A DNA stretch of 64,000 nucleotides. It comes from Codonopsis lanceolata (taxonomy: Eukaryota; Streptophyta; Magnoliopsida; Asterales; Campanulaceae). Every line of letters starts with the position of its first letter. Position 1 is the stretch's first letter. The stretch covers positions 90,888,295 through 90,952,294 of the forward strand of contig CM028378.1 of NCBI GenBank assembly GCA_013146195.2, in the 5' to 3' direction. Of the stretch, positions 23,326-35,644 are shown one piece after another. Under the pieces are notes generated by a model, which was not told the DNA's origin, did not search any database, and saw only the letters and a list, made by a program, of their open reading frames with translations. The translations under genes and the position numbers were made by a program.

Positions 23326-24340
23326 TAGTAGCATGAGAATTCAATCCACAAATAGTACATGCTTCTTGAATTTGTGCTCTATTTTGTAAAAATTCAATTT
23401 GAGCTCTCATTTGGTCTATTTGAGCTTGAGTATCTGTACTTTCTTTAACTTGAAACAAATTTTTACTTTTACCTCTCGTACTTTTCTGTTGGGAATTTGC
23501 ACTTAACATTTCAAACAAATTTTCTAACTCGGCTGGTGTCATTCTATTAATAGAACCACCGACTACACTATCAACCATAGTTTGCAAGGCAAACGAAATA
23601 GCATGACAAAACTGAGTTACTAACACATCTTGAGATAAATTATGATGGGGACATAAAATAAGTAAATTTTTAAATCTATCTCATACTTCATGGAATGTCT
23701 CTCCTGGTTCAGTTTGAAAAGCCATAATTTGCTTTCTATAATCCGAAAGAGATGCATGTTGATAGAATCTGCCCATAAACAAATCGTATAGTTGAGCCCA
23801 TGTATAAACACTTCGAGGTGTTAGATTCATAAACCATCTTCTCGCTACATCTTTTAATGCACATTGAAAGTATCTCATTTTTATCTGATCTTCTGTCAGA
23901 CCTCCTATTGGAAAATTATCAGTCATAAAACTATATTCTTTAACAAAAGTTACTGGATCTTCAGATGGCAATCCATGGAATGAAGGCAACATGTTATAAA
24001 AATGACCTTTAAGTTCAAAGTTTCTTACCGCTTCAGGTAAAAATAAACATGATGGTGTTGCATTCAACATGGGTCGACCGTAATCATTTATAGTTCTTTG
24101 ATTGATTATCACTTCCATATTTCTTTCCTCTCTTCTTTGATTTATTGGAGGAACCGGATTTTCAGGATTTTGATTATTATTATCCATTGGAGGATCAACC
24201 AGAGGATCCTCTCTATTTATGTGTTCTTGATTAACAAGTGGATTATCCAAATTATCAGGGTCTTCCTGATTCTTACCAAAATTATTTATATTTTGATTTA
24301 AATCTGCCAGCTTGGGATTTAGAGATCTACGACCGTGCAT
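23326..24340 (-). pseudogene. gag: Athila/Tat-type gypsy gag (truncated)
   Basis: Minus-strand ATG at 24340. The N-terminus is asparagine/proline-rich with repeated NQ and PP words. From about residue 95 there is the plant retrotransposon gag domain (GLPSEDPVTFVKEY, MRYFQCALKDVARRW, WAQLYDLFMGRFYQH). A stop follows GETFHEV at 23681. The frame continues with DRFKNLL and a methionine/glutamine-rich stretch, and is cut just after the first half of a zinc knuckle (CTICGLNSHATN, about 23335), where copia sequence begins. Protease, RT and integrase are absent. The GLPSEDP and YQHASLSDYRKQI blocks and the primer site behind it point to Athila/Tat rather than chromoviruses. Confidence 0.83.
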
Positions 24341-24476
24341 AAAATATTAAAAGCAATTAAAAACAAATAAAAATTAAAACTAAAAATAAAAATCTTTTTG
24401 TATTTTTCTTTTGTTTTTATAAAAACTGAATTAAAAAAAACAACGCTACCAACAAACTAGCTAGAAAACTATCTTG

Positions 24477-24494
24477 TCCCCGGCAACGGCGCCA
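24477..24494 (-). promoter_or_regulatory. Athila/Tat-type primer-binding site
   Basis: On the minus strand TGGCGCCGTTGCCGGGGA lies just inside the LTR end (24501). This word is typical of plant Athila/Tat/Ogre elements, which use an aspartate-type tRNA primer. Confidence 0.85.
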
Positions 24495-24500
24495 AAAACT

Positions 24501-25808
24501 TGATCGTGTCTTATTTTAATACCTTGCAAGTACACAAGACTATTGCAGAATAGTTTGGGAAACAAGGGTCGAACCACAGAGACAAGAAGAATTCAAGTAG
24601 CAAGTATATCGGTAGCAATTAAACTAAGGGGGGTATTTATTTTGTTTTATTTAATCTAATTTTACTCTACTAAAACAGGAAATCTAATTAACAAACTAAG
24701 TAGCAATCACAGTTTATAAAGATCTTATTGAGGACGGAAATCTAGGACTGGGGATTCACTTGCATCTATTCTATTGTTTTTTAAATATAGTATCATTCAA
24801 TACTTTGGGTTCATTCACAAAAGATAGATATAAATTGTCAAATTATAATTCAGTCTCCATCCTAAATAATTGATCCAATCTATATCCTAAGAACAAGAAC
24901 ATATGAATCATATCTGTCACCTAGGAACATATATGTGAACCTGACTCTAACTTATCACTCTCGTGCATCGATAAGGTCTATTTATCACGATGGTGAGCCA
25001 GTGTACGACATATGCATTTGGTCGTGCAGCTATCCGCACCTCTAGGTCTTTACTACTTGTGATTCTATTCATTTGGTCAAAGCGAGACAGTAAAGAGGTT
25101 GATAAACATCATGATCAACAAGAATTGAATGAATAAAAATATATTAAGCAATAGATTCGATACAAGTTACCTCCCAATTCCTAGATTAATGGATGGTTAG
25201 TTCATCCTTGAAGATGAACCAAATAGCGGGATGAAGGAATACATGAATCGATCTTTAAAACTATAATTACAACTACTAAACTATGTATTACAAACTAAAA
25301 TCAGTGTTAGAACCGTCTCCTAACTATTTCTGGACGTCCCTTTTTGCTTTGGCTATAGTCTTATATATATATCAAGGTGTTTTAGGGAAGGAAGGAGGTT
25401 CAATCCAAGTGAAACACCCGTAAGTCGGTTTTTGGGTACCTTACGGCCGCAAGGTGTGTATACCTTGCATCTGCAAGGGTCTTGATGGCCGCAAGGTGTG
25501 TATACCTTGCATCTGCAAGGGTCTTGATCAGGCTGGGGCTGCACGCTGGATACCTTGCGGGGGCAAGGTCTTGGAGGCATGCGGCCGCAAGGTGTCCAAA
25601 ATTTTTCTTCTGTCTTCTTTTCAATAATTGCACTTTGCACCCTTCCTCAAAATCTTCATTAAAAGCTTTATAATTCTCATACTTTCACCTAAAACCCCGA
25701 AACTCACAATATAACTCAAAAACACATATTAGTAACCAAAAGCCTCATGAAATTGCTATTTCTAAGTCTTGAAAGTACCTGATAAAGACGTATAAAATAC
25801 ATCTATCA
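24501..25808 (-). repeat. 5' LTR of the Athila/Tat-type element
   Basis: Minus orientation, TGATAGATGTATTTTATAC at 25808 down to ...GACACGATCA at 24501, 1308 bases. Contains a GC-rich 42-base tandem repeat (25445-25528). Its 5' edge directly abuts the copia E 3' LTR. The partner 3' LTR is not in the window. Confidence 0.8.
25445..25528. repeat. 42-base tandem repeat with palindromes
   Basis: Two near-perfect units start GGCCGCAAGG at 25445 and 25487. Each contains the palindrome GCAAGGTGTGTATACCTTGC, and a weaker third block, GCGGCCGCAAGGTG, occurs near 25580. GC-rich in an AT-rich surrounding. Confidence 0.9.
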
Positions 25809-26102
25809 GAGTGCCATAAGGAGCAGTGCTAAGTTTGGAGAGTTGCAGTCCAAGTTGAAGAAGTTCCTGAGTTCAGTGGTTTTACAAAGTTGTAGTACCT
25901 GGTTGTAGTTTTATTAGTCTTGAAGGGTCTTATTGTAATTTGTTGGTTTTGTTGGTAGTTGGGTTAGTGGGCATATTCTGGTTGTTGCCCTGTTGTATAT
26001 ATATCCATTTGCGTGTATTGTTGAACATCATTCTTTTCAACCATTGCCATCAATAATAATTCTTCCTTCTGCTATCTCTTTGATTTCTTTTCTTTGTTAT
26101 CA
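25809..26102 (+). repeat. 3' LTR of the copia E family
   Basis: Aligns with 16538-16828 with few differences and ends TTTGTTATCA. No polypurine tract precedes it, because the Athila-type LTR ends at 25808. It is therefore either the truncated partner of the E 5' LTR or the remnant of another copy. The next bases, AACATG, do not match the left flank of E. Confidence 0.85.
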
Positions 26103-27120
26103 CAACATGCTAACATGATAAACTACGACAATTATAAGTAAGGCTCCTACAAATTTAAAGGGGAGAAGTAACTTACCAAATTGACAATTTTTCTACCGAT
26201 TAAATCTTGAACAAGGAAATGAAAGGAGAAAAGAAATGAAGGTTATAGAGTAGGGTAAGCTTAGTCCGATTCGGTCCAGTTTTTTGAAAAAAAAAATAAT
26301 CGGAACCAAATAGTCCAGTTCTCAAAAATATTTAAAATCCGAACCAACCCAATATGTATGAAAATAAATACTTTGGTCCGGTCTAGAACCAACCCAATAA
26401 GTACGAAAACCAAGACGGGACCAATACTACGGTTCTCAACTATTTAATACAAAAAAAAAATCTTAAACTTCATAAAAGGAAAAAAAATCAATAATAGTAC
26501 ATTCAGCAATTACAATTTTTACAATCAGGTTCATAGCATATCAATTCGATGAAAATAAAATTACAAAAGTGAGTAAAAACTAAAAAGTAGAACAAAATTG
26601 CTGATGGCTCGAAGAACAAAACAAGACAACGAGCTATTGTTTCAGAAGTTTTGTTTGAACTGATTGAAGACACACTCTCTCTCTCTCTCTTTGACGAAAA
26701 ATTAGAAAATATCATTTTACACTTGGGGAGTTAAGAGTTAGGGTTATAAATTAATATATATAATCATATAATTATAAATATAATATAATTATATACCATA
26801 ACTAATTTATTGGGTTGGTTCGGTCCGGTTCTTTGTTTTTTTGTTTGAAAACCGGAACCAATCCAAAAATTCGGTTCTATAAAATTTCATATCCAAGACC
26901 ATACCAAAGTATTCGTCTGGTCCAATTTTTATTGGTCTGGTCATGTTCCATTGGTCTGTTCTGGTTATGAAAAACGTCGACACACCCCCACTACCAAAGC
27001 AAATTGCTATGAGGTACAAAGAATCCATAATGGATAAGAGTGATGTGTCCTACAATGAGTGGGGCACAATAAGTCCAATTCTAATAGATTTTAATATTAA
27101 TGGATAAGGGTTAAATGTCT
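26103..27120. other. Non-coding stretch with possible degenerate hAT-like element
   Basis: 26103-26250 has no assignable content. From about 26255 (TAGGGTAAGC, then TTCGGTCCAG) to about 26990 (GACACACCCCCACTA) both ends carry inverted runs of GGTTCGGTCC/GGACCGAACC type, like the better-preserved hAT-like element at 61301-62062. I find no clear 8-base target duplication. An antisense open frame at 26807-27028 comes from the repeated motif. A (CT)n tract lies at 26674-26689. Confidence 0.35.
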
Positions 27121-30047
27121 TACAGTTACACCCCAAAATTTGGGTTCGACTATATGTGTGGCGACCCTACCAGGGCCCGAGGTGGAACCGAGGGTCGGAC
27201 CGCCCAAATAAGGGGGAAACAAGTGGACAATTAACATGCAAGGACTCATTTTAAGAAAACGACGTGATGCAACATTAGAGACGTAGCACGCCTCGGCCCT
27301 AAAAGGCCGGTATTTTTAAAACTTTTCAAACCTGATAAAACAGTTAAGCAATTAAACCAAGTCATCGGCGACACTACATGCCGGAACCCAAGCTAACAGT
27401 TTAAGGACAAGAATGAAATAAGAGCTAATAGGATGCTCAGCGGAAGACTTATACGTAGTGAACTATTAAACATGATAACCAAAGCTCGGCTTACACAATG
27501 ACGGCATCAAAAGGAATACAATTACTACAAGTGTTAAACTACAAGTAGCTAAAGAGTAACAAGTTCAAGTTCTATACAAATTCCCAAGCATAGTCTAATT
27601 GACTTGCTTTAACCCATCGTCCTTGCAAAATAACAAAATAAAGGAAGAGGACATCTAAACCACCTCTTCAAACTGCAACGTCGGACCAAAAGAGGAACAA
27701 GGCACGAACACCGCAATCCTCAACGAGAAGGACCTGTTTTGCTAGGATCTAAAGCAGTAAAGGGGAATGGGTAGGTCATAAAGACTTGTAAGCTATCAAT
27801 CATGCATGTCATGGCAATATGCAACATACAAGGCAAGATATCGTCACATAAGCATAGAGATCGTATATCCAAGATGCACATTGTTTCACATAGGTGCACG
27901 TAATTAAATCACATAGGATAAGGATATATGGAGAGCCGGGCCGCTACGTAGTTCCTGCATACAAGCGTTATCTGGAGTGTGCATGTGTCGGATGTGTGTA
28001 AGTACATCGACCTTCCGAGGAATGCCCGGATAGACACCAATGATGCTCGTATTGATTACGCCAGGGAGTTATTTCCCCACCGGCCACGTGGAGGCGTGTG
28101 TGAACAAGGACATGATGCCACCGACTCATGCAAATGCCAAGCAAGGTCTACTTAACAATTTCTCAAGTAGGGAACGAGGTCGACAAGAGCGATCTCGTTC
28201 AAGACAAGTAAATATTCTCATCAATAATCAAGCAGGATTGAGTTCGACAAGAGCGAACTCAACATGTCAAATAGGTATTCCATTATATGACATCAAGAAT
28301 CAAGCATGGTAATCAATCCAATTCAATAGTCTAGAATTATCATTCTTAGAGAAACGTGTTTGGAACGTCGTAGGGATTGATCATTGAGCCGGTATTGTTC
28401 AATGGCTCACTAAGTTTGACTCGCTGAGTCGTCTCTAAAAATTCATCCAATAGAGTTTAAATGCTAAATGCATCCAAACCCTTTCTAAGTTCTCGAATCG
28501 AGTAGACTAGGCCATTAATCCACTTAACAACCATAGTCAAGAATTATCATTAATTCAATATTTCATGGGAACTTTAGAATCATTATTTCAAAAGTTATCA
28601 ATAGACAAAGGTCCAAGAACATTAGTTAATCCTAGAAAGACATAGAACACATTTGATTCTAAGCATAGTACCCAATCAATAGGATGAACAATTCATAGCA
28701 TATGAAACCCTAGAATTCATAATCTCATAGAGTTATCAAAAGTCATTAGTCCAAGAACAATAGTTGTTCCTAAGGGGGCATAGAACACTTTTAATTCTAG
28801 GCATAGGACAAAAACAACAAGATGAATATATCATTCAAAATCCTTACAAACTCAACTCCTCATCAAGCATAGCATGGACAAGGTAGAAGCATGGAAATCA
28901 TGAGAAGAGGGGGACATGGAAAGTCTAACATACATCCTAAGGGAAATCAATAGCTTACCTTTCACCAAGGAAGAAGATGGAAAGAGCACAAACCAATTGG
29001 TTGGAAATGATCAACTCTACAAGCTCAACACTTTTGATGAAGGTAGCTTGAGCAAAGGATGAAGGGATGATGGAGGACCAAGAGAATACCTTCAAGGAAC
29101 CATGGAAGAACTTGGGAGAAGAAGAAATTCGTTCATGGAGAGTGAGGGTGAAGAATGAAGGTCAAACATCAGATTGTGGTGTTTAAAGGTTCAAAAATCT
29201 GAGTGGGACAAGTGTCACTCTCATGTGGTTAGAAAATATCTGATTTTGGTTTGTTTAATGCTCACTAATGGTTGGTTAATCCACTCTTAAAACATGCTAC
29301 TAATGTTAGGACATAATCAAGGGGTGTTAGGAAGGTTTTAGAGAGGTTTAGAAGAGGTTTGGATTGGGGTTTAAGTGCCAAAAGTCGTACAGCAGCAAAG
29401 AGGGAAAAATCCCGTAGGTTGCTCCCAGAAGTTGAGGCGGGCGCCTCACAAGAAGCCAGGCGAACGCCTGGGATGCTGAGGCTGGAGTTGATTTTGAAAT
29501 GCTCTCAGCTTTTGAGGCGGGCTGGTGCACAAATTTCGATGCGGCCGCCTCGGCAAGCCCTTAAACTTGGTCTAAACATGACCTAAATGATCCTAAACTC
29601 ATGGGCAACCATTCTAAGGTCTAACCCAAATCAAAACAAGTCGGAAACACACCCGAACAACATCCGGGACAAGGTAAAACAAGGCTCGAATCAAGCGACG
29701 AATGGTTAACGAATCAAACACCAATCAAACTAGGATAACTTGGACATGGAAAAGGATTGTTTAAACATGGTTATGACTTGAATACAAAGCCAAGAACTCA
29801 ACGAACACTTTGCACGACGAAATACAAGCACTACGAACAACGAAGGGAAATCGCTAAGGGCGAAACAAAGAAATCAAACCGGCGATTCAACAAGCAAGCT
29901 TACATGATTCTAAACATGTTAAGAGCTTCATGAATGATTTAAGAATGCTTCTAAATCATATATATAGACTAAGTAAACATGCTCATAATCAACGAGAAAA
30001 CATGATGGCAAGCACACAATACACATGCAAGAATCCGGGGTGTTACA
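27121..30047 (-). repeat. 3' LTR of a Tekay/Del-type gypsy element
   Basis: Minus orientation: starts TGTAACACCCCGGATTC at 30047 and ends near ...TTTTGGGGTGTAAC at 27125, about 2.92 kb. Adjacent to it at 30048-30060 is a polypurine tract (AAAGGAGGGGAGAA on the minus strand). LTRs this long fit Tekay/Del. Contains a degenerate 138-base tandem pair (TTATCA... at 28595 and 28733) and two hairpins near 28170-28265. The 3' end (TGTAAC without a final CA) is degraded. Confidence 0.75.
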
Positions 30048-30978
30048 TTCTCCCCTCCTTTAGGAATTTAGTCCCTAAATTCTCACCAAGTTCATCGAAT
30101 AGGAAAGGGTATCTCTCTCTCATATCAAGCTCGGTCTCCCACATGGCTTCCTCAATGTTATGATTCTTCCACAAGACCTTCACTAACGGAATCCTCTTTG
30201 TTCTCAAGACTTGTTCCTTCGTATCAAGAATCCTCACCGGCTTCTCATCATAAGAAAGGTCAGGTTCAATGGTAATCTCCTCATAAGTAAGGACATGAGA
30301 CTCATCCTTCAAGTACTTGCGTAGCATCGAGACATGAAAAACATCATGAACATCCGATATAAAAGGTGGCAATGCTAACCGATACGCCAAAACTCCAATC
30401 CTCTCTAGGATCTCGAATGGTCCAATAAATCTAGGAGAAAGCTTACCTTTCTTCCCAAATCGCTTAGTACCGCGCCGGGGCGATACTTTCAAGAATACAA
30501 AGTCACCAACCAAAACTCTAAATCACGCCTCCTAAGGTTGTAAATCATGTAGCTTTTCTGGCTTCACTCGAGCCGCAAGCAATCCTATTCTAATAAGCTT
30601 TTACACTCTCACCGATCAAGTTGTACCATCTCCGAACCCCAAAGCTTAGCTTCCCAACTTCATCCCAAAGAAATCGGTGAATCTAAGTGGAACGACACTT
30701 ACGCCCATATAAAGCCTCATATGGCGCCATCTCAATACTAGATCGGTAACCGTTATTATATGCAAATTCGCTAATGGCAAATGAGAATCCCAACCCGCCT
30801 TTGAAATCCATGGCACAAGCACGCAATAAATCCTCCAATACCTGAATCAATCTCTCCAGATCGACCATCGACTGGGTGAAAAGCCGCATTAAAATTCAAC
30901 TGCATCTAAAGCTTCCGCAAGGAATTCCAAAAATCTGAAGTGAACTGGGTCTCTATCGAAACAATGCTAACTCGGAAT
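30048..30978 (-). pseudogene. pol: Tekay/Del-type gypsy integrase C-terminus with chromodomain-like end
   Basis: Minus strand. 30978-30683 gives the end of the integrase core (FTSDFWNSLRKL, FAYNNGYRSSI, EALYGRKCRS). 30513-30043 gives the GPFEILERIG / YRLALPP / HVSMLRKY region and the C-terminal KVLWKNHNIEEAMWE block, which is the chromodomain-type end of plant chromoviruses. The frame stops inside the LTR. Several frame changes lie between 30514 and 30680. The reading frame upstream is interrupted at 30978 by the 3' LTR of element B, so B inserted into the integrase core. Confidence 0.85.
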
Positions 30979-32242
30979 TGTGGGTCCCAATGAGCACAAT
31001 AATAAGCTAGAAGGGGGTTGAATAGCTTATTAACACTTTAAAACTTTTAAGTAAGTTCCTTGAAAGTTACTTGAAGTTTATGAAGAGTTTCAAGTAATTG
31101 CGGAAGACCTTCAAGAAAATTGTTCAGTTCCGCCGATAAGGACTACCTAGACCTTTTACGACATTACTTAAGTTCTCAAATGGATATAATGAACAAGGAA
31201 ACTATGCGCTTCAAGTAATAGACAAACGTAAGGAAAATAACACAAGTATTTTGAGATGGTTCACACGTAAATAGTGCTACGCCCACCACCAAGGCGCCAA
31301 CCTTGGATTTAAATTGTGCACTATGTTTTCCACTTAGATTAATTACAAAGAATATCCCTAGTGGATCGTGTACAAAATATTGACTTGTGTTTGTCTATGG
31401 AATTAAATATCTGTGAAAACAAGATATTTAATTGCAAGTAAGTATAGTTAATGGAAGTAAACAACAAGAAGAATAAAACAATAAATGTTGAAGAGCAAAT
31501 TCTTGTTGTTGACGAGGACTTCTAGATCTCGCTGAGGATCTATTGAATGCACCGAGCCGAAAGACTTGGAGTTGTATAGATTCAGAGCAATTCTTTAAGT
31601 GTTCGATTGATTCTGCATGCTTGTCTTTTTGTTCCAGCCTTCAATGGCGAGATTTAAAGGTGTGCACTTCAAAAGAATCCGTTGAGAGGACGAAGGCTTC
31701 AACAAATTTATTCATAAATGCATTAAATGCATGGGGTCAAGCCAAATAAGGAATTTCGCCTTTCACGATATCCGCAGCGTATAATCATTTCTCGAGATCT
31801 TCAAAAGGTGGGCGATTTGGTGTCGATTCGAGAGATGAAGCGTAAAGTAGGGGACACCGCTTATCAAGCCATCGCTCAGACGAAAAGTCTTCCTCGCTGA
31901 AAGTTGCTTTCGCGGCTTGACATGTCGAGATGACTTGGATTAATTCAAATAATATATGGAAATAAGTTTGAATTAATCCAACTAGCTTTATGCCGAAGAG
32001 GACACGTGAGAAGCGCATCACCGGACACGAGGTCTACCGATCTTAAGCTTCTCGAAAGGTGTCTTCCAGTGAAGCCGAGAAAGGGTCTTCCGCCGAACCC
32101 GAAAAGAGTCCTACAAAACTATACAAGGCAAAGTTCTATACACAGCTGCCACGCTAATCGATACGCTACCGCCCGATTAGCCATCGAAGTATAAAACTAA
32201 TGTAATGTATCGATCGATATAAATTTAACATAAGAATCAACA
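30979..32242 (-). repeat. 3' LTR of Sirevirus-type element B
   Basis: Minus orientation: TGTTGATTCTTATG at 32242 to ...CATTGGGACCCACA at 30979, 1264 bases. Same length and order as the LTRs of A (1253-1257), including CTAGCTTATTATTGTGC near the end and the AAGACTTC-type words. Directly inside it lies the purine run AGGAGGAGAT. Confidence 0.85.
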
Positions 32243-32639
32243 ATCTCCTCCTATTTATATCCGTCATCATTACTACAAATGAGGGTTTTAAAACAAACTA
32301 TTTAATAGATAATAGCATGTCTGAGAAAGTTTATATATTACGTAATCGGTAGACATGCCTCTATTAAACAGAATGACACCTTAGATGCAAGGGACTAATC
32401 TAAGTGCATACAAGAATAAGAGAGTCAAAGAATAGCACATAGATCAGCAGCAGTTTAAATCAATTTAAACTAAATGTTTAAATTCTCATATAGATAAACA
32501 ATAAAGCAGCAAGAATTTAAACAAGATAATTTTTGAAAAGCAAGTAATCATCTCAGATTCATAAACAAGATGTTTACATTTGACGAAGTTTTCAAAAATA
32601 AGATAAATACAAAGGAAAGGGAAGAAAAGATACAAAAGC

Positions 32640-35600
32640 TACCAAGGTCTTTTCCCTTTGCCTTTGTCTGCAGCCTCCTTTCTTTCTTTCTCGCTCTAGC
32701 TCTTCCATTCTTCTTTGGTATTCGGCATCCGCATCGCTGAGAGGTCCGTGGAACGAGAACGGTAGTCCAGCTTCTTCACGAAGACGGCCGTCTCTTCCAT
32801 CAGCATTCTGTTGATAGATCTCATTTGTTTCTCCTCCGTGATGGCCAGATCACGATCCCGGTTGGCATTCATTATGTCATGGGCAGAGTTGCGAGCGAGG
32901 TTGTTGAGTTCCATTATAGGAGTACGACCGTGGCTAAGATGGAGAGTGATGGCGTGGAAGAGCTCGTAGAAAATGGAACCTATGATACGGCAGCCTTCAT
33001 CTCGCTGAGCTTCTACGCTGATCTTGACATCGCGAAGTCGCGTCCGCATCTCTGCCCAAAACGAGTCCGCATATCCTCTTGAAATTGTCGAAGAGTAGTG
33101 GCGGTCCTGCTGTTGGCCTTGGCCGCCGCAGAAGGGCTACTTCAACCGGTAGCGTAGATATGCTTGTGAAGTTCGCCAACCGCCGGTAGATGGCATCTAG
33201 CCGACAAAATTTCAACATTGGCCGATTGGAAATAGATGCTTGGCCAATGTGAATGGTGCTCGGCAGAGGCAGTAGTCCGCAGCCAAGGGCGTGTGGGGAG
33301 GGGAGTTCTCGAGACGTAAGAAGATGAGTCTTGGGTGGGGATGGTTTCGTGGAAGAGGATAGGTTATAGGGAGGGAGAGGGGAGTTGGTGGGGAATCAGC
33401 CCATATCGCTGTCGAATTTTCACCGATGTGGAGGATTGGGAAATGGGTTCTGTAGAGAACCGTAAAGAAGGGCGTGGAAGAGGGATTCGGGTTTTTAGCG
33501 GAAGGTTGAGGAGGTTGAGAAGGTTGAGAAGGTTGATGAGGTTGAAGAGAAGAGGTGAATAGATCAAGCATCGATGAAAGTTCAAAGAGGAACTTGGCAC
33601 AGCAGGATCTAAGGGCCGTGGTGTGGTGGAAGAAGTTGGTTGGGATTGGGGTGGCGAGGAAGGTGTGGATGGGTCGTGAGTAGTTAAAGGGTGAAGGGGA
33701 GGAGGAGTTGGGGTTCTGGCCGGCTCCTCCTCATTTTGAGGCTCCTCCCGAGGGATAGATTCCTGAGGTGGCGAAGGGGTAGTCAAGGGTTGATGTGCAT
33801 AGATGAAGGGTTACAGTGCATGGATGAAGGGGGTTGCGTGTGGCTCTGGGCGCCGGTAGTTGGGTCAGCGTCTGGTAGAGGGTATAGGGTGGTTGGCCGG
33901 GCGGCAGAGGGTTGGGGTTCAGTTCTAGCTCCTGCTTCTTCCTCGGCCGGTGAATAGAGACTCACCGCCATCGTAGAGGTTGGAGGATCGCCGATGGCTG
34001 GTCTTCAAAGGTTTTACGAAGTCTCCTTCGCTTTGGTTTCTCGGGTGTGGAGGCAGGAGGCGGGGAGGGTTGTTGATGGGTCAAGGTGTGGTCGAGAGGA
34101 TGGCTTGGCTTCGGGTGGATGGATGGGAGGAATGGCTAGTTTGGCCTCAGTGCCTTCTTCTTCCGGCCTTCCTTCATCTCCTTCCTTATCCATTTGGCCT
34201 CGCTCCTCTTCGCTGGAGGTGCCACTTCCCTTGTCTTTCTTTGCTTGCCCCGGCCGCTATTTTGGCCATAGCACCCGCTCGCTCGCGCTCCCCGCTGTGC
34301 TGGGCCTTAAGATGGAGGCCGTGGCCACCCGATCGTCATATTTTTCGTGAGACCTTTGGAGGTCCCGCCCCGCCTAAATGTGCTTCCATGTTGAAGCGGT
34401 GACCAAGATCTGTAGGTTTGGCCACTTTGTCAAGAGAGACCTCAAGTGCATCTTTTTGTAGCGCTGTTCTCGTATTCGGTACTTACCGAAAAACGAGGTC
34501 GTTAGTTGCTTGTCCTCGGTTGGCTATCGCAAACAACTCATCTTCTTTCAAAGAAGAGTTGATGTCTCAGATCATCCCTCAACAGGCATTGATAAGCCCG
34601 ACGAAAGGGCGCTTGCAAGTGGGGTTGTTTCTTAGTTTTCTCCACCCACCGCCAAACTGCCGAAGATGATGAGCCCCTGCCTGCATTTAAGTCAGAAATA
34701 CAAAGACCGGGTCGATTTATCCGCTGCTGCCAAGAACATATCATGTGCTCCACTTTGAAAAGGAGCCCTTGTCAAGAAGGTGGCTAGTGCGCAGAGACGC
34801 CAAGAGGGAATGATTTCTGATTTCAGCATTTTCCTTGTGGCTCCTGGTGTGTCGCCTCCCCTCATGGCTTCCTGCATGTAAAGCCTCACTGTTGTTGCGT
34901 AAAACAGGCCCACCGTAGTGCACGCCAATGATGGTGGAAATAGATTTGGCGGTGATGTAAATGGGACGGCCTCGAATCCACCCACTAAGAACGCATCGGC
35001 TCATGAGCTCCATTCGTTGATAAAATTCTTCCGCCAGAAGATATCAGAAGTTTTTGTCGCTGAGGCGTAAGAGGGGCGTAATCCCTGAGGCCCATATCCT
35101 CACAAGCTTTTACACCGGGCGGCTATGGAGTTGATTGACTCGAAGGTCAATACACATGCCCGAATGTATAGCTTAGGGGTCCAGGCGACAATGACGCCGT
35201 GAGCGAGCAGATAGGATGGATATCCCGAAGATTTATATTTGCACCGAGGAATGACTTTCTCGTGGTCAAAAGTCTTCCTACTGTCACGCTCTTAGTTTTT
35301 GAAGATCTTGCCCGAAAGAAAACAAAATAACATTTAGGCTTTTTATCTAGATATCTAAACAAGTAGGAATTTCAAAGTTTTATCAAATAATTGAAATTTT
35401 TAAGCAAAGACTTGAAACCCTAGAATGTTTAGAGTAACCACACTCGAGAAATGCATAATGTAAGTTTTCATAAGAATGAACAATGAATAAACAAAACGAT
35501 CGTTAGTATTCTGGGCAAGTATAAGGACAACAATGGCGAATCATCGTTAAATGACGGCTTGAATTCCAAAAGATTTTAATATGATTTTGAAATGCGTAAC

Positions 35601-35644
35601 AAGATCCGTAAAATTACGAGTAGAGTAGAGATAAACGCATTCAT
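32640..35644 (-). pseudogene. Extra gene of element B, homologue of the A module
   Basis: On the minus strand the order is the same as in A: ATG (35644-35642), intron-like DNA (35641-35314), then coding remnants. Recognisable blocks are EEFYQRMEL and GWIRGRPIYITAK...IIGVHYGG (34930-35020), KENAEIRN, a proline/serine-rich linker with ESIPREEP (about 33750), and the conserved C-terminus (RTRLRDVKI, SIFYELFHAITLHL, RDRDLAITEEKQ; 33049-32696). Many frameshifts make it inactive. The strong match at the two ends and the weak middle suggest that the N-terminal domain and the C-terminal coiled coil were the constrained parts. A leucine/asparagine repeat near 33490-33550 comes from a short GAGAAGGTT repeat. 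Confidence 0.7.

Noticed and set aside
25353..25640. Cysteine-rich 95-codon minus-strand frame
   Set aside because: It is the translation of the 42-base tandem repeat in an LTR.
26503..27028. Open frames of 70 and 73 codons on the minus strand
   Set aside because: They arise from AT-rich and GGTTCGGTCC-repeat DNA of a degenerate element and have no recognisable motif.
33335..34669. Several plus-strand frames of 75-140 codons
   Set aside because: Antisense shadows of the proline/serine-rich and coiled-coil regions of the B extra gene.
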